Of a DNA stretch of 11,871 nucleotides, positions 1 to 5,780 are shown piece after piece. Position numbers and translations under genes: made by a program. Source of the DNA: Candidatus Alistipes excrementipullorum (lineage in GTDB: Bacteria > Bacteroidota > Bacteroidia > Bacteroidales > Rikenellaceae); assembly GCA_019113665.1 (NCBI GenBank), contig DXGW01000159.1:1-11871 (forward strand), written 5' to 3'. The notes beneath the pieces are model-generated. The model was not told where the DNA came from, searched no databases, and was given only the letters and a program-made list of their open reading frames with translations. The number at the start of each line of letters is the position of its first letter. Position 1 is the first letter of the stretch.

Positions 1-382
1 TGAGTTTGGCCATGGCTATATTGCTCGACACGGATCCTCCTGCATAGACCACCTGCGCGGCCTCTACCGCGAAGTTGTTGCCAAAATGGGGCATCGGCGC
101 ATTCATGCCGTTAGAGAAGTTGCGGTCGGCCATCCAGCCGTCACCGAGATAACTTGCCGAAGCGGAAAATTCTATCGACGGCAATCTGTCGTTGCGTGCA
201 TTGCGCACCGACTGGTCCGCTTCGCGTTCATATATCTCGTATGTCTTTATGCTTTTGCTGTTCGCGTCGGCAAGTTCGAACATTTCATCGATGCTCATCT
301 GATAGTACCGTTCGTCCTGCGCATACCCGCATATTGATATTACGGCAAGGATAGGTACAAGCGCACAAATCTGTCTTTTCAT
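1..382 (-). CDS. TolC-family outer membrane efflux protein, N-terminal part (partial)
   Basis: Only the first 127 codons are present; the gene runs off the left edge of the window, so there is no stop codon here. Translation from the ATG at 382 begins MKRQICALVPILAV and shows a Sec signal peptide with probable cleavage after GYA, before QDERYY. The mature start has the pattern of TolC/OprM-type proteins: a short lead-in (MSIDEMFELADANSKSIK) matching the first helix, an ERE.DQSVRNARNDRLPSI segment, then a beta-strand-like stretch (FSASASYLGDG) and VVYAGGSVSSNIAMAK, typical of the first coiled-coil entry. Such proteins form the trimeric outer membrane channel of tripartite RND, ABC or MFS efflux pumps. 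The gene diverges from an AraC-type regulator, so a regulated efflux operon continuing left is likely; substrate and pump class cannot be told. The family call is confident, the exact role less so. Confidence 0.85.
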   Translation of the reverse strand, partial: MKRQICALVPILAVISICGYAQDERYYQMSIDEMFELADANSKSIKTYEIYEREADQSVRNARNDRLPSIEFSASASYLGDGWMADRNFSNGMNAPMPHFGNNFAVEAAQVVYAGGSVSSNIAMAKL

Positions 383-409
383 CTTGATGCATTGTTGATT
401 TTGGTGCTG

Positions 410-442
410 CAAAGGTCGCGAAAGCGGTCTTTTCCGGGAAAA
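410..442 (-). promoter_or_regulatory. Probable tolC-like gene promoter with palindrome at the -33 position
   Basis: Read on the minus strand, positions 417-410 give GACCTTTG, one base away from the -7 consensus TAnnTTTG and 28 bases before the start codon of the efflux gene. No TTTG lies 19-21 bases upstream. Where it should be is an inverted repeat, TTTTCC-G-GGAAAA (430-442). A weak promoter with a palindrome in place of the -33 box would suit activator dependence. The AraC protein encoded divergently is a candidate, although AraC-family sites are more often direct repeats. The reading as an operator is inference. Confidence 0.35.
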
Positions 443-467
443 TTCAAAATGCATAAAATTGGTTTTA

Positions 468-499
468 TTTGGACATAACCCATATTTACAGTACATTTG
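468..499 (+). promoter_or_regulatory. Consensus Bacteroidota promoter of the araC-type gene
   Basis: TTTG at 468-471, a 20-base spacer, then TACATTTG at 492-499 match the Bacteroidota primary sigma consensus (TTTG, N19-21, TAnnTTTG) exactly. Transcription should begin near 505, giving a leader of about 17 bases before the ATG at 523. This placement rules out the in-frame TTG at 469 as start codon because it lies inside the promoter. Confidence 0.85.
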
Positions 500-522
500 T
501 ACGAGCCCAATGCAAGACCAAA

Positions 523-1419
523 ATGAAAGCGCCACAACATGACATCAGGACTATTGCAGAAATTGCGGCTGCAATCGGACGTCAAAACCAGACACGCAGA
601 AGCGTGGATTGCATTTGTCTCGACGCAGACGGGGCGCGCCGCGTATTCCAGACCGAATCATACATAGACGCCACAAGCGCCATACTCATATGTTCCGGCA
701 CGGGTGAGATGTGGATAAACGGCGAGCCATACAGGCTTAAATCGGGGACTATAATCTTGATCTCCGTAGCACATTTATGCCTGGTCAGCCAATGCTCCGA
801 CGATTTCAGCTGTATCTGCATGATGGTAAGCGAGGAGTTCATGAACCGCATGGACGCCACCGACATGATATACAGGCGCATAAAATACGGAGCACGCCTG
901 TACAATACGCCCGTCATGCAGCTCGACGAAGAGTCGGCTGTAAAAATATCGTCACGCATCGATGCGGTCGAAGCCGCCGTAAACGACACACGGCATCTGT
1001 ACCGTGACGAGGTCATACTAAACCGTCTGCTTGCATTCTATCTCGACACCAGCGACATAATCGACCGGCAGGAGCTCCTGCCGGCGGATTCGGCGCGAGA
1101 CCAGAACATCGCCAAGTCGTTCATCGAACTTCTCGTGGCCAATTACCGGCAGGAGCACAAGGTCACGTTCTACTCTTCGCGGCTGAACATATCGGAGCAC
1201 TATCTGTCGTTGATCATGAAGCGCATTACGGGACAAAGCGCCTCGGATTTCATCTTCGGCATGCTGTACAGCGATGCGCGATCGCTGCTTGCCACATCGA
1301 AACTCTCCATACAGGAGATAACGTCTATTCTGAACTTCTCGGACCAGTCGGCTTTCGGCAAATTCTTCAAGCGCCGCTCTGGTATATCCCCGCTCGACTA
1401 TCGGAAACTGCAAAAATAA
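523..1419 (+). CDS. AraC-family transcriptional regulator
   Basis: A 298-residue DNA-binding regulator. Residues about 30-105 form a cupin-like sensor domain (TSAILICSGTGEMWINGEPYR followed by SGTIILIS, the usual glycine-rich strand pair). A helical linker spans about 135-190. The C-terminal 100 residues carry the double helix-turn-helix of the family: first HTH about 215-240 (FYSSRLNISEHYLSLIMKR), second about 261-290 (SIQEITSILNFSDQSAFGKF, then FKRRSGISPLDYR), both near family consensus. The ATG at 523 was chosen because the longer reading from TTG 469 would start inside a consensus promoter. It is divergent from a TolC-family gene 140 bases away, so it probably regulates that efflux locus; the inducer is unknown. 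The gene is monocistronic and convergent with the rho operon, whose terminator T-tract overlaps its last codons. Confidence 0.93.
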   Translation: MKAPQHDIRTIAEIAAAIGRQNQTRRSVDCICLDADGARRVFQTESYIDATSAILICSGTGEMWINGEPYRLKSGTIILISVAHLCLVSQCSDDFSCICMMVSEEFMNRMDATDMIYRRIKYGARLYNTPVMQLDEESAVKISSRIDAVEAAVNDTRHLYRDEVILNRLLAFYLDTSDIIDRQELLPADSARDQNIAKSFIELLVANYRQEHKVTFYSSRLNISEHYLSLIMKRITGQSASDFIFGMLYSDARSLLATSKLSIQEITSILNFSDQSAFGKFFKRRSGISPLDYRKLQK

Positions 1420-1453
1420 AAAGTGCGGGATCCCAGCAAAGAGGATTCCGCAC
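1412..1453 (-). terminator. Intrinsic terminator of the rho-nuclease operon
   Basis: Arms 1423-1433 and 1443-1453 form an 11-base-pair hairpin with one G-T wobble and a 9-base loop. On the minus strand it is followed by TTTTTATTTTT (1422-1412). No T-run follows on the plus strand, so it acts leftward, 20 bases beyond the nuclease stop codon. Its T-tract overlaps the final codons and stop of the convergent araC-type gene. Confidence 0.85.
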
Positions 1454-1473
1454 AAACTGTTCATGCCGGACTG

Positions 1474-2256
1474 TTATTTGTCGGCGTATATGTCGTTGAG
1501 CAACTTTGCCAGACGGTGTCCGCCGCGCAGCAGCTGCTGTTCAATGACAGGCGTGTACTTGGCTATGTAGTCATACGATATCACGCTCTTCGGCGGGGTG
1601 TATTCGTACACCTCGGTACATACGTCGAGCGTCTGTTTGAACCATTCTACCGGTCCGCCGGACACGGTCGTCTCCTTCTGCTCGTCCGACAGGCGGTCTA
1701 TCTGGCTCTGCCATTCGGTGTATCCCCACTTGTGTGCAGCCTCGACCAACGCGGTGTCCCATACCGAATGGAGATTCGTCTTGTTCGAGAAGAACTTTAC
1801 CGGTATCGTATTACCGCCCAGGTCCGACAGATGGCCGGCATGCATGGGGCAGTGCATGTCTCCGACAAGGTGTATGAGCATCTTGAGATAGAGCTCTTCG
1901 GTCTGCGGGTCAAGGCCTCCGGCCTTCAATTTTTCCACGAGGTCCGTCACCGCCGATACGACATCGCCCTTCTTGTTACGCGGCATCACCTCGAAAGTCA
2001 GCCCCTTGTCGACATTGGCATAATGCCACGTTTTCGTATAGGCATACTCACGGGTATGGCTGGCATTGTCGAGCCAATTGGCATAATACACCGGCGAATG
2101 CCCTCCGAGAGCCTTGACAACCTTGCGATACACGTCGGGCGAAAGGTTGCATTCGGCAATATATGCCGTAACATCGTGCCCTTTCTGCCCCCAACCGAAA
2201 GCACAGGAGACGACAGGCAGCATCAACAGCAACAATGCGATTCTCTTCATGGCCAT
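1474..2256 (-). CDS. Secreted S1/P1-family zinc-dependent nuclease
   Basis: A 260-residue exported nuclease of the S1/P1 family, which uses three zinc ions to cut single-stranded nucleic acid and remove 3'-phosphates. All nine zinc ligands known from P1 nuclease can be placed: Trp22 and His27 (WGQKGH, the expected mature N-terminus), Asp63 (NWLDNASH), His78 (TWHY), His129, Asp133 and His139 (HLVGDMHCPMH), and His163 with Asp167 (HSVWD). Spacing matches P1 throughout. A signal peptide covers residues 1-21. The start at 2256 gives TAATG with the rho stop codon, suggesting translational coupling; ATG 2250, two codons later, is the alternative. Longer readings run into rho and are unlikely. It is co-transcribed with rho and followed by a terminator. 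Likely function is nucleic acid scavenging outside the cytoplasm (inference). A lipobox-like VVSC at 15-18 is an oddity, discussed in the findings. Confidence 0.93.
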   Translation of the reverse strand: MAMKRIALLLLMLPVVSCAFGWGQKGHDVTAYIAECNLSPDVYRKVVKALGGHSPVYYANWLDNASHTREYAYTKTWHYANVDKGLTFEVMPRNKKGDVVSAVTDLVEKLKAGGLDPQTEELYLKMLIHLVGDMHCPMHAGHLSDLGGNTIPVKFFSNKTNLHSVWDTALVEAAHKWGYTEWQSQIDRLSDEQKETTVSGGPVEWFKQTLDVCTEVYEYTPPKSVISYDYIAKYTPVIEQQLLRGGHRLAKLLNDIYADK

Positions 2257-3917
2257 TACTGGTTCATCGTTGCAAGGAACTCCTCGTTCGAGTCGGTCAT
2301 GTTCATCTGCTTCTGCAGGAACTCCATGGCCTCGACCGTGGTCATGTCCGAAAGATACTTGCGCAGCACCCATGTACGGTTCATGACTTCACGCGGCAGC
2401 AGCAGGTCCTCTCGGCGTGTTCCCGACGCTATGACGTCGACGGCAGGGTAGATACGCTTGTTCGAGAGTTTGCGGTCGAGCTGCAACTCCATGTTACCCG
2501 TACCCTTGAACTCCTCGAATATGACTTCGTCCATTTTCGAGCCGGTATCGATAAGTGCCGTAGCTATGATTGTCAGGGAACCCTTCTCTTCGGTATTGCG
2601 GGCCGCTCCGAAGAAGCGCTTTGGCTTGTGCAGCGCATTGGCATCGACACCGCCCGACAGCACCTTGCCCGAAGCCGGCTGCACGGAGTTGTATGCTCGC
2701 GCCAGACGTGTAATAGAATCGAGGAAGATGACGACATCATGTCCGCACTCGACCATGCGCTTGGCCTTCTCGAGCACCATCTCGGCCACCTTGACGTGGC
2801 GCGAAGCCTGTTCGTCGAATGTCGAGGCCACAACCTCGGCCTTTACGTTGCGGGCCATCTCCGTAACCTCCTCCGGACGCTCGTCGATCAGCAGCACGAT
2901 CATGTACACCTCGGGGTGGTTGTCGGCAATGGCGTTGGCGATAGACTGCAGGAGCATGGTCTTACCTGTCTTGGGCTGTGCCACGATCAGGCCGCGCTGG
3001 CCCTTGCCGATAGGCGAGAAGAGGTCCACAATACGGTTCGACAGGTTGTTGTGACCGTTACCCGTAAGATTGAACTTCTCGCTCGGGAACAGAGGGGTCA
3101 TATATTCGAACTGCACACGGTCGCGTATGTATTCGGGTGCAAGGCCGTTTATTTCGGTTACCTTGACCAGCGGGAAATACTTCTCGCCCTCCTTCGGCGG
3201 GCGGATAATGCCGCACACCGTATCGCCGGATTTCAGTCCGAGCAGTTTGATCTGCGACGGCGATACATATATGTCGTCCGGAGAGTTGAGATAGTTATAA
3301 TCGGCCGAGCGCAGGAAACCATATCCGTCAGGGATTATCTCAAGGACACCCTCGCCGGCAATCTCTCCGGTAAAATCGTCCTTCGTAACGACCTCGGATT
3401 TGGGCATATCGTCAATATGCTGAGCAACCTGTGGTTCCTGCACGGCGGCGATATTGTCCGAAGTCTCCTTTTCAGCCTCTTCATCTCTGTCGAAAAGGTT
3501 TTCCGCAACTGTATCTTCCACGACAGCGGCCGCCTTAGGCTTACGGCCGCGGCGTTTCTGAGGCACTTCCGGAGTTTTCGCTTCAGCGGTCTTCTTCTCT
3601 TCGGAAGGGGCTGACGTATCAACTGCGGTATCCTGGCCCTGCTCCAGAACGTCACGAGACTGTTCCTGCGTTTTCGGAGCACCGCCTACCTTTACGCCGC
3701 TCATGCGCGGGCGGCGTCCGCGTTTTGCCGGTTGTTCAGCCGGCTTGGCTGCCGTGTCGGCCGTATCCGACGCACCGGAATCCCCGGCTGCGGCCACCTC
3801 CATTATCTTGGCTACAAGTGCTTTTTTCTTCAATGAAGTATCGGTTATTCCCAATACCTTACCTATTTCGCGCAATTCGGCTATGGTTTTGCCTTCGAGC
3901 GCAACTGAGTCCTGCAT
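2256..3917 (-). CDS. rho: Transcription termination factor Rho with disordered insert
   Basis: The hexameric RNA-dependent ATPase and helicase that ends transcription at Rho-dependent sites. The protein has 553 residues against 419 in E. coli; the difference lies in the N-terminal third. Order: Rho N-terminal helical domain about 7-43 (LEGKTIAELREIGKVLG); a low-complexity insert about 44-178 rich in Ala, Glu, Lys, Pro and Thr, with two basic RGR-type patches at 66-71 and 121-128; the cold-shock-like RNA-binding domain about 187-257 (GYGFLRSADYNYL, then DDIYVSPSQI); and the ATPase core with Walker A AQPKTGKT (313-320), DERPEEVTEM (345-354), Walker B DVVIFLD (394-400), the LSGGVDANAL loop (420-429) and GTGNMEL (472-478). 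The P-loop differs from E. coli APPKAGKT at two sites. It has its own consensus promoter and a leader of about 70 bases with a hairpin, and leads the operon containing the nuclease. Confidence 0.98.
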   Translation of the reverse strand: MQDSVALEGKTIAELREIGKVLGITDTSLKKKALVAKIMEVAAAGDSGASDTADTAAKPAEQPAKRGRRPRMSGVKVGGAPKTQEQSRDVLEQGQDTAVDTSAPSEEKKTAEAKTPEVPQKRRGRKPKAAAVVEDTVAENLFDRDEEAEKETSDNIAAVQEPQVAQHIDDMPKSEVVTKDDFTGEIAGEGVLEIIPDGYGFLRSADYNYLNSPDDIYVSPSQIKLLGLKSGDTVCGIIRPPKEGEKYFPLVKVTEINGLAPEYIRDRVQFEYMTPLFPSEKFNLTGNGHNNLSNRIVDLFSPIGKGQRGLIVAQPKTGKTMLLQSIANAIADNHPEVYMIVLLIDERPEEVTEMARNVKAEVVASTFDEQASRHVKVAEMVLEKAKRMVECGHDVVIFLDSITRLARAYNSVQPASGKVLSGGVDANALHKPKRFFGAARNTEEKGSLTIIATALIDTGSKMDEVIFEEFKGTGNMELQLDRKLSNKRIYPAVDVIASGTRREDLLLPREVMNRTWVLRKYLSDMTTVEAMEFLQKQMNMTDSNEEFLATMNQ

Positions 3918-3957
3918 ATTTTTCGGTTAAGCGTTAAATATTTTCGTGATTTCAATC

Positions 3958-3973
3958 GAGGTCGGACGACCTC
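3958..3973 (-). promoter_or_regulatory. Hairpin in the rho mRNA leader
   Basis: GAGGTC, a 4-base centre, then GACCTC form a perfect 6-base-pair stem within the predicted rho leader, about 12 bases after the expected transcription start. No T-run follows it in the direction of rho, so it is not an intrinsic terminator. Rho is commonly autoregulated through its leader in bacteria; whether this hairpin takes part is inference. Confidence 0.4.
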
Positions 3974-3991
3974 TTTTCTGAATTACGGCTA

Positions 3992-4022
3992 CAAAGATAG
4001 TGCATTTTTTGAGAAAACCAAA
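3992..4022 (-). promoter_or_regulatory. Consensus promoter of rho
   Basis: On the minus strand TTTG (4022-4019), a 19-base spacer and TATCTTTG (3999-3992) match the Bacteroidota consensus exactly. The predicted start of transcription is near 3985, about 70 bases before the rho ATG. It lies downstream of the tRNA terminator, so rho is transcribed separately from the miaA/tRNA block. Confidence 0.85.
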
Positions 4023-4073
4023 TCGACATGGCCGGAATGTGGCAAAAAACGGGTTAATGGCGGCATAATAATT

Positions 4074-4102
4074 AAAAAAGAGAACCCGTCAAACGGATTC
4101 TC
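4074..4102 (-). terminator. Intrinsic terminator of tRNA-Leu
   Basis: Arms 4080-4089 and 4093-4102 form a 10-base-pair hairpin (one G-T wobble) with a 3-base loop, followed on the minus strand by six T residues (4079-4074). It sits 15 bases after the tRNA 3' end and would stop transcripts from both the tRNA promoter and miaA read-through. Confidence 0.88.
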
Positions 4103-4116
4103 CAATCATGCGATCG

Positions 4117-4202
4117 TACTCGAAGCCGGGGTCGAACCGGCACGGCCATTGCTGGCCACAGGATTTTAAGTCCGGCGTGTCTACCTATTCCACCATTCGA
4201 GC
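4117..4202 (-). tRNA. tRNA-Leu (anticodon UAA)
   Basis: An 86-base class II tRNA. Acceptor GCTCGAA pairs with TTCGAGT, the first pair being G-U, with discriminator A73 and no encoded CCA. The D-arm contains GGTAGACAC, typical of Leu tRNAs. The anticodon loop CTTAAAA gives anticodon UAA followed by A37-A38. The long variable arm folds as GGCCA, GCAA tetraloop, TGGCC. The T-arm is GCCGG-TTCGACC-CCGGC. As drawn, the anticodon stem CCGGA/TCCTG has one C-U mismatch at 28-42. The loop has A36-A37-A38, the recognition pattern of MiaA, whose gene lies just upstream. It has its own promoter and terminator. Identity is certain from structure. Confidence 0.97.
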
Positions 4203-4226
4203 GACACAGCCTCTGTCGAAGCGATG

Positions 4227-4258
4227 CAAAAATAGCACATTATATTTTATTATCCAAA
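4227..4258 (-). promoter_or_regulatory. Consensus promoter of tRNA-Leu inside the miaA 3' end
   Basis: On the minus strand TTTG (4258-4255), a 20-base spacer and TATTTTTG (4234-4227) match the Bacteroidota consensus. The -33 box lies within the last codons of miaA and the -7 box just after its stop codon. Transcription would start near 4221, about 19 bases before tRNA base 1, which is the short leader expected for a tRNA gene. Confidence 0.8.
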
Positions 4259-5145
4259 ACATATTTCACCACGGCGTCAAACTCTCCGTTTGAGAACCAG
4301 CGTATCCCGCCGTCACGGCGGAACCATGTCATCTGGCGTTTTGCATATCTGCGCGTGTTGCGTTTGATAAGGTCAACGGCCTCTTCAAACGAAATTGCGC
4401 CGTCGAAATACTCAAACATCTCCTTGTATCCCACCGTTTGCAGCGAATTGAGATTACGGAACCGATACACGGCCCGTGCCTCCTCTTCGAGCCCGTCCGC
4501 GACCATGGCGTCCACACGTCTGTTGATGCGGTCATACAACACGCCCCGGTCCATTTCAATGCCTATTTTCACAATCCGGAAATCGCGTTTGCGCCGTTCG
4601 CCCGTGCGCATGGACGAATACGGGCGTCCGGTCTGAAGACATACCTCCAGGGCCCGCAGGACTCTTGCCGGATTGTTGCGGTCGACCTTGTCATAATATT
4701 CCGGGTCGAGCCGGCGCAGCTCTTCGAGCAATGAACCCAGTCCTTCGTTGTCGAGACGGCGGTTCAACTCTTCCCGAAGTTGCACGTCGGCATGCGGCAG
4801 ATCGTCCATGCCTTCGCACAGAGCCTGAACATACAGCCCCGAACCGCCTACGGCAATAACCGTATCGTGACTGGCAAAAAGCCTGTCGAGCAGAGCCAGG
4901 GCCTGCACTTCGAATTCGCCGCAGCTGAAATTCTCGGTTATGTCGTGTGTGGCTATAAAATGATGCTCGGCAGCAGCCAACTGCCAGGCCGTAGGCTGTG
5001 CGGTACCTATCGGCAGACCGCGGTAAATCTGACGCGAATCGGTCGACAGTATCGGTGCATCGAAATACCGGGCAAGACGAATGCTCAGATCCGTCTTGCC
5101 GGAACCGGTGGCACCGACCACCACGATCAGCCGTTTAGTATTCAT
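4240..5145 (-). CDS. miaA: tRNA dimethylallyltransferase MiaA
   Basis: Transfers the dimethylallyl group from DMAPP to N6 of A37 in tRNAs that read codons beginning with U, forming i6A. The 301 residues carry the family signatures: P-loop GATGSGKT (11-18), DSRQIYRGLPIGTAQPT (36-52) with the catalytic Asp36, GGSGLYVQAL (100-109), NNPARVLRALE (157-167), VGYKEMFEY (238-246), and the C-terminal RRYAKRQMTWFRR (265-277) that contacts the tRNA. The start at 5145 gives MNTKRLIVVVGATGSGKT, right for the family; the longer reading adds a threonine-rich extension that only overlaps the upstream gene further. The chosen ATG overlaps the 3' end of that upstream gene by 11 bases, so the two are probably translationally coupled. 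tRNA-Leu(UAA), an expected substrate, follows 37 bases downstream. Confidence 0.97.
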   Translation of the reverse strand: MNTKRLIVVVGATGSGKTDLSIRLARYFDAPILSTDSRQIYRGLPIGTAQPTAWQLAAAEHHFIATHDITENFSCGEFEVQALALLDRLFASHDTVIAVGGSGLYVQALCEGMDDLPHADVQLREELNRRLDNEGLGSLLEELRRLDPEYYDKVDRNNPARVLRALEVCLQTGRPYSSMRTGERRKRDFRIVKIGIEMDRGVLYDRINRRVDAMVADGLEEEARAVYRFRNLNSLQTVGYKEMFEYFDGAISFEEAVDLIKRNTRRYAKRQMTWFRRDGGIRWFSNGEFDAVVKYVLDNKI

Positions 5146-5641
5146 CGTCGTAGTTGTCGTCGCCTTCGAAATCGTTGAAGTCACCCATCATCTCTTCGAA
5201 TATCGAACCTTCGTCCGAACTTACCGCATCGGGATCGTACTGGTCGGGGGCAGGGGCATTCTCAAAGGCCACACGGGGATACTCGAACCCCTTTTCCGCC
5301 TCCTTGGCACCCGTAAGTTCAATATAGAAAGCCCGGTCGGCGAACATGTCGAAAAGATATATGAGACGGTCGCGGTGGTTGTGGATAATCTGCCCGAGGG
5401 TAGTCTCCTCCATGGCCGAAGTCGACTCGCTGTCGCCGCCCATGTCTACCGCCGTAAATTCATGCAGTTTCTCCCAACGGTCATCGACCGTGAAGAACGA
5501 AGCCATGCAATCGTCATACCCGAGCGATTCGAGTATGAATTTATGGAAATCGAACAGCGACATATCGTACATCACCTCATAGTCACGTACGAAATTGTCA
5601 TTCTCATCACTGAGCATGCGGAACTGAAGAACCATCGACAT
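5135..5641 (-). CDS. pRiA4b ORF-3-like family protein of unknown function
   Basis: A 168-residue cytosolic protein, no signal peptide or membrane segment. Residues about 1-125 resemble the plasmid pRiA4b ORF-3-like domain: LQFRMLSDENDNFVRDYEV, the MSLFDFHKFILESLGYDD segment, the SFFTVDDRWEK and HEFTAVDMG stretch, and TLGQIIHNHRDRLIYLFDMF. The family is also annotated as IS1096 passenger TnpR-like, but nothing here suggests a mobile element. The last 40 residues are strongly acidic (EGDDNYDDEY at the end) and probably disordered. The ATG at 5641 was chosen; ATG 5635, two codons later, is equally possible. It overlaps miaA by 11 bases and is the first gene of that transcript, with a -7 box 26 bases upstream of the start. 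Its biochemical role is unknown; the link to tRNA modification rests on position alone. Confidence 0.82.
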   Translation of the reverse strand: MSMVLQFRMLSDENDNFVRDYEVMYDMSLFDFHKFILESLGYDDCMASFFTVDDRWEKLHEFTAVDMGGDSESTSAMEETTLGQIIHNHRDRLIYLFDMFADRAFYIELTGAKEAEKGFEYPRVAFENAPAPDQYDPDAVSSDEGSIFEEMMGDFNDFEGDDNYDDEY

Positions 5642-5666
5642 ATTTTACAAAAATTATAAGCGTACA

Positions 5667-5674
5667 CAAAGGTA
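5667..5674 (-). promoter_or_regulatory. -7 promoter element of the pRiA4b-like/miaA operon
   Basis: TACCTTTG on the minus strand fits TAnnTTTG. No TTTG occurs 19-21 bases upstream; that position is occupied by the palindrome at 5690-5701. Transcription would begin near 5661, about 20 bases before the start codon. Confidence 0.55.
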
Positions 5675-5689
5675 AAAATAAATCGTTAT

Positions 5690-5701
5690 CCCATGCATGG
5701 G
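5690..5701. promoter_or_regulatory. 12-base perfect palindrome, candidate operator
   Basis: CCCATGCATGGG is a perfect palindrome in the divergent intergenic region. It covers the place where the -33 box of the minus-strand promoter should be, and lies about 70 bases before the -7 box of the divergent reductase gene. This is suitable for a dimeric regulator, but no regulator is encoded next to it, so the function is inference. Confidence 0.3.
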
Positions 5702-5767
5702 TGCGCCATAATTTTGCATAAAGCCATGGGGGTTGTGCAACAGGATACATCGATTACCTATTTTTAC

Positions 5768-5775
5768 TAACTTTG
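5768..5775 (+). promoter_or_regulatory. -7 promoter element at the acyl-CoA reductase start
   Basis: TAACTTTG matches TAnnTTTG and ends 5 bases before the ATG at 5781. No consensus -33 box lies at 19-21 bases. If used, transcription would start at or within a few bases of the start codon, so the mRNA would be leaderless or nearly so. Confidence 0.5.
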
Positions 5776-5780
5776 CCGCC

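Noticed and set aside
1423..2451. 342-codon plus-strand frame opposite the nuclease
   Set aside because: It starts inside a terminator hairpin, overlaps all of the nuclease and the end of rho, and shows no family signature.
2235..3614. Long plus-strand open frame of 459 codons opposite rho
   Set aside because: It is antisense to a strongly conserved rho. Its translation is rich in His, Arg and Cys with no recognisable domain, as expected from a shadow of GC-rich codons.
3958..3973. The inverted repeat upstream of rho as an intrinsic terminator
   Set aside because: No T-run follows the stem in the direction of rho transcription, and it lies downstream of the rho promoter. A leader structure is more likely.
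4117..4202. tRNA gene as an integration site for a mobile element
   Set aside because: No integrase, no repeat of the tRNA 3' end and no foreign-looking genes are present on either side within the window.
5135..5641. Possible insertion sequence remnant, because the family is sometimes named IS1096 passenger TnpR
   Set aside because: There are no transposase genes, terminal inverted repeats or target duplications nearby. The gene is tightly joined to miaA and looks like a stable chromosomal gene.
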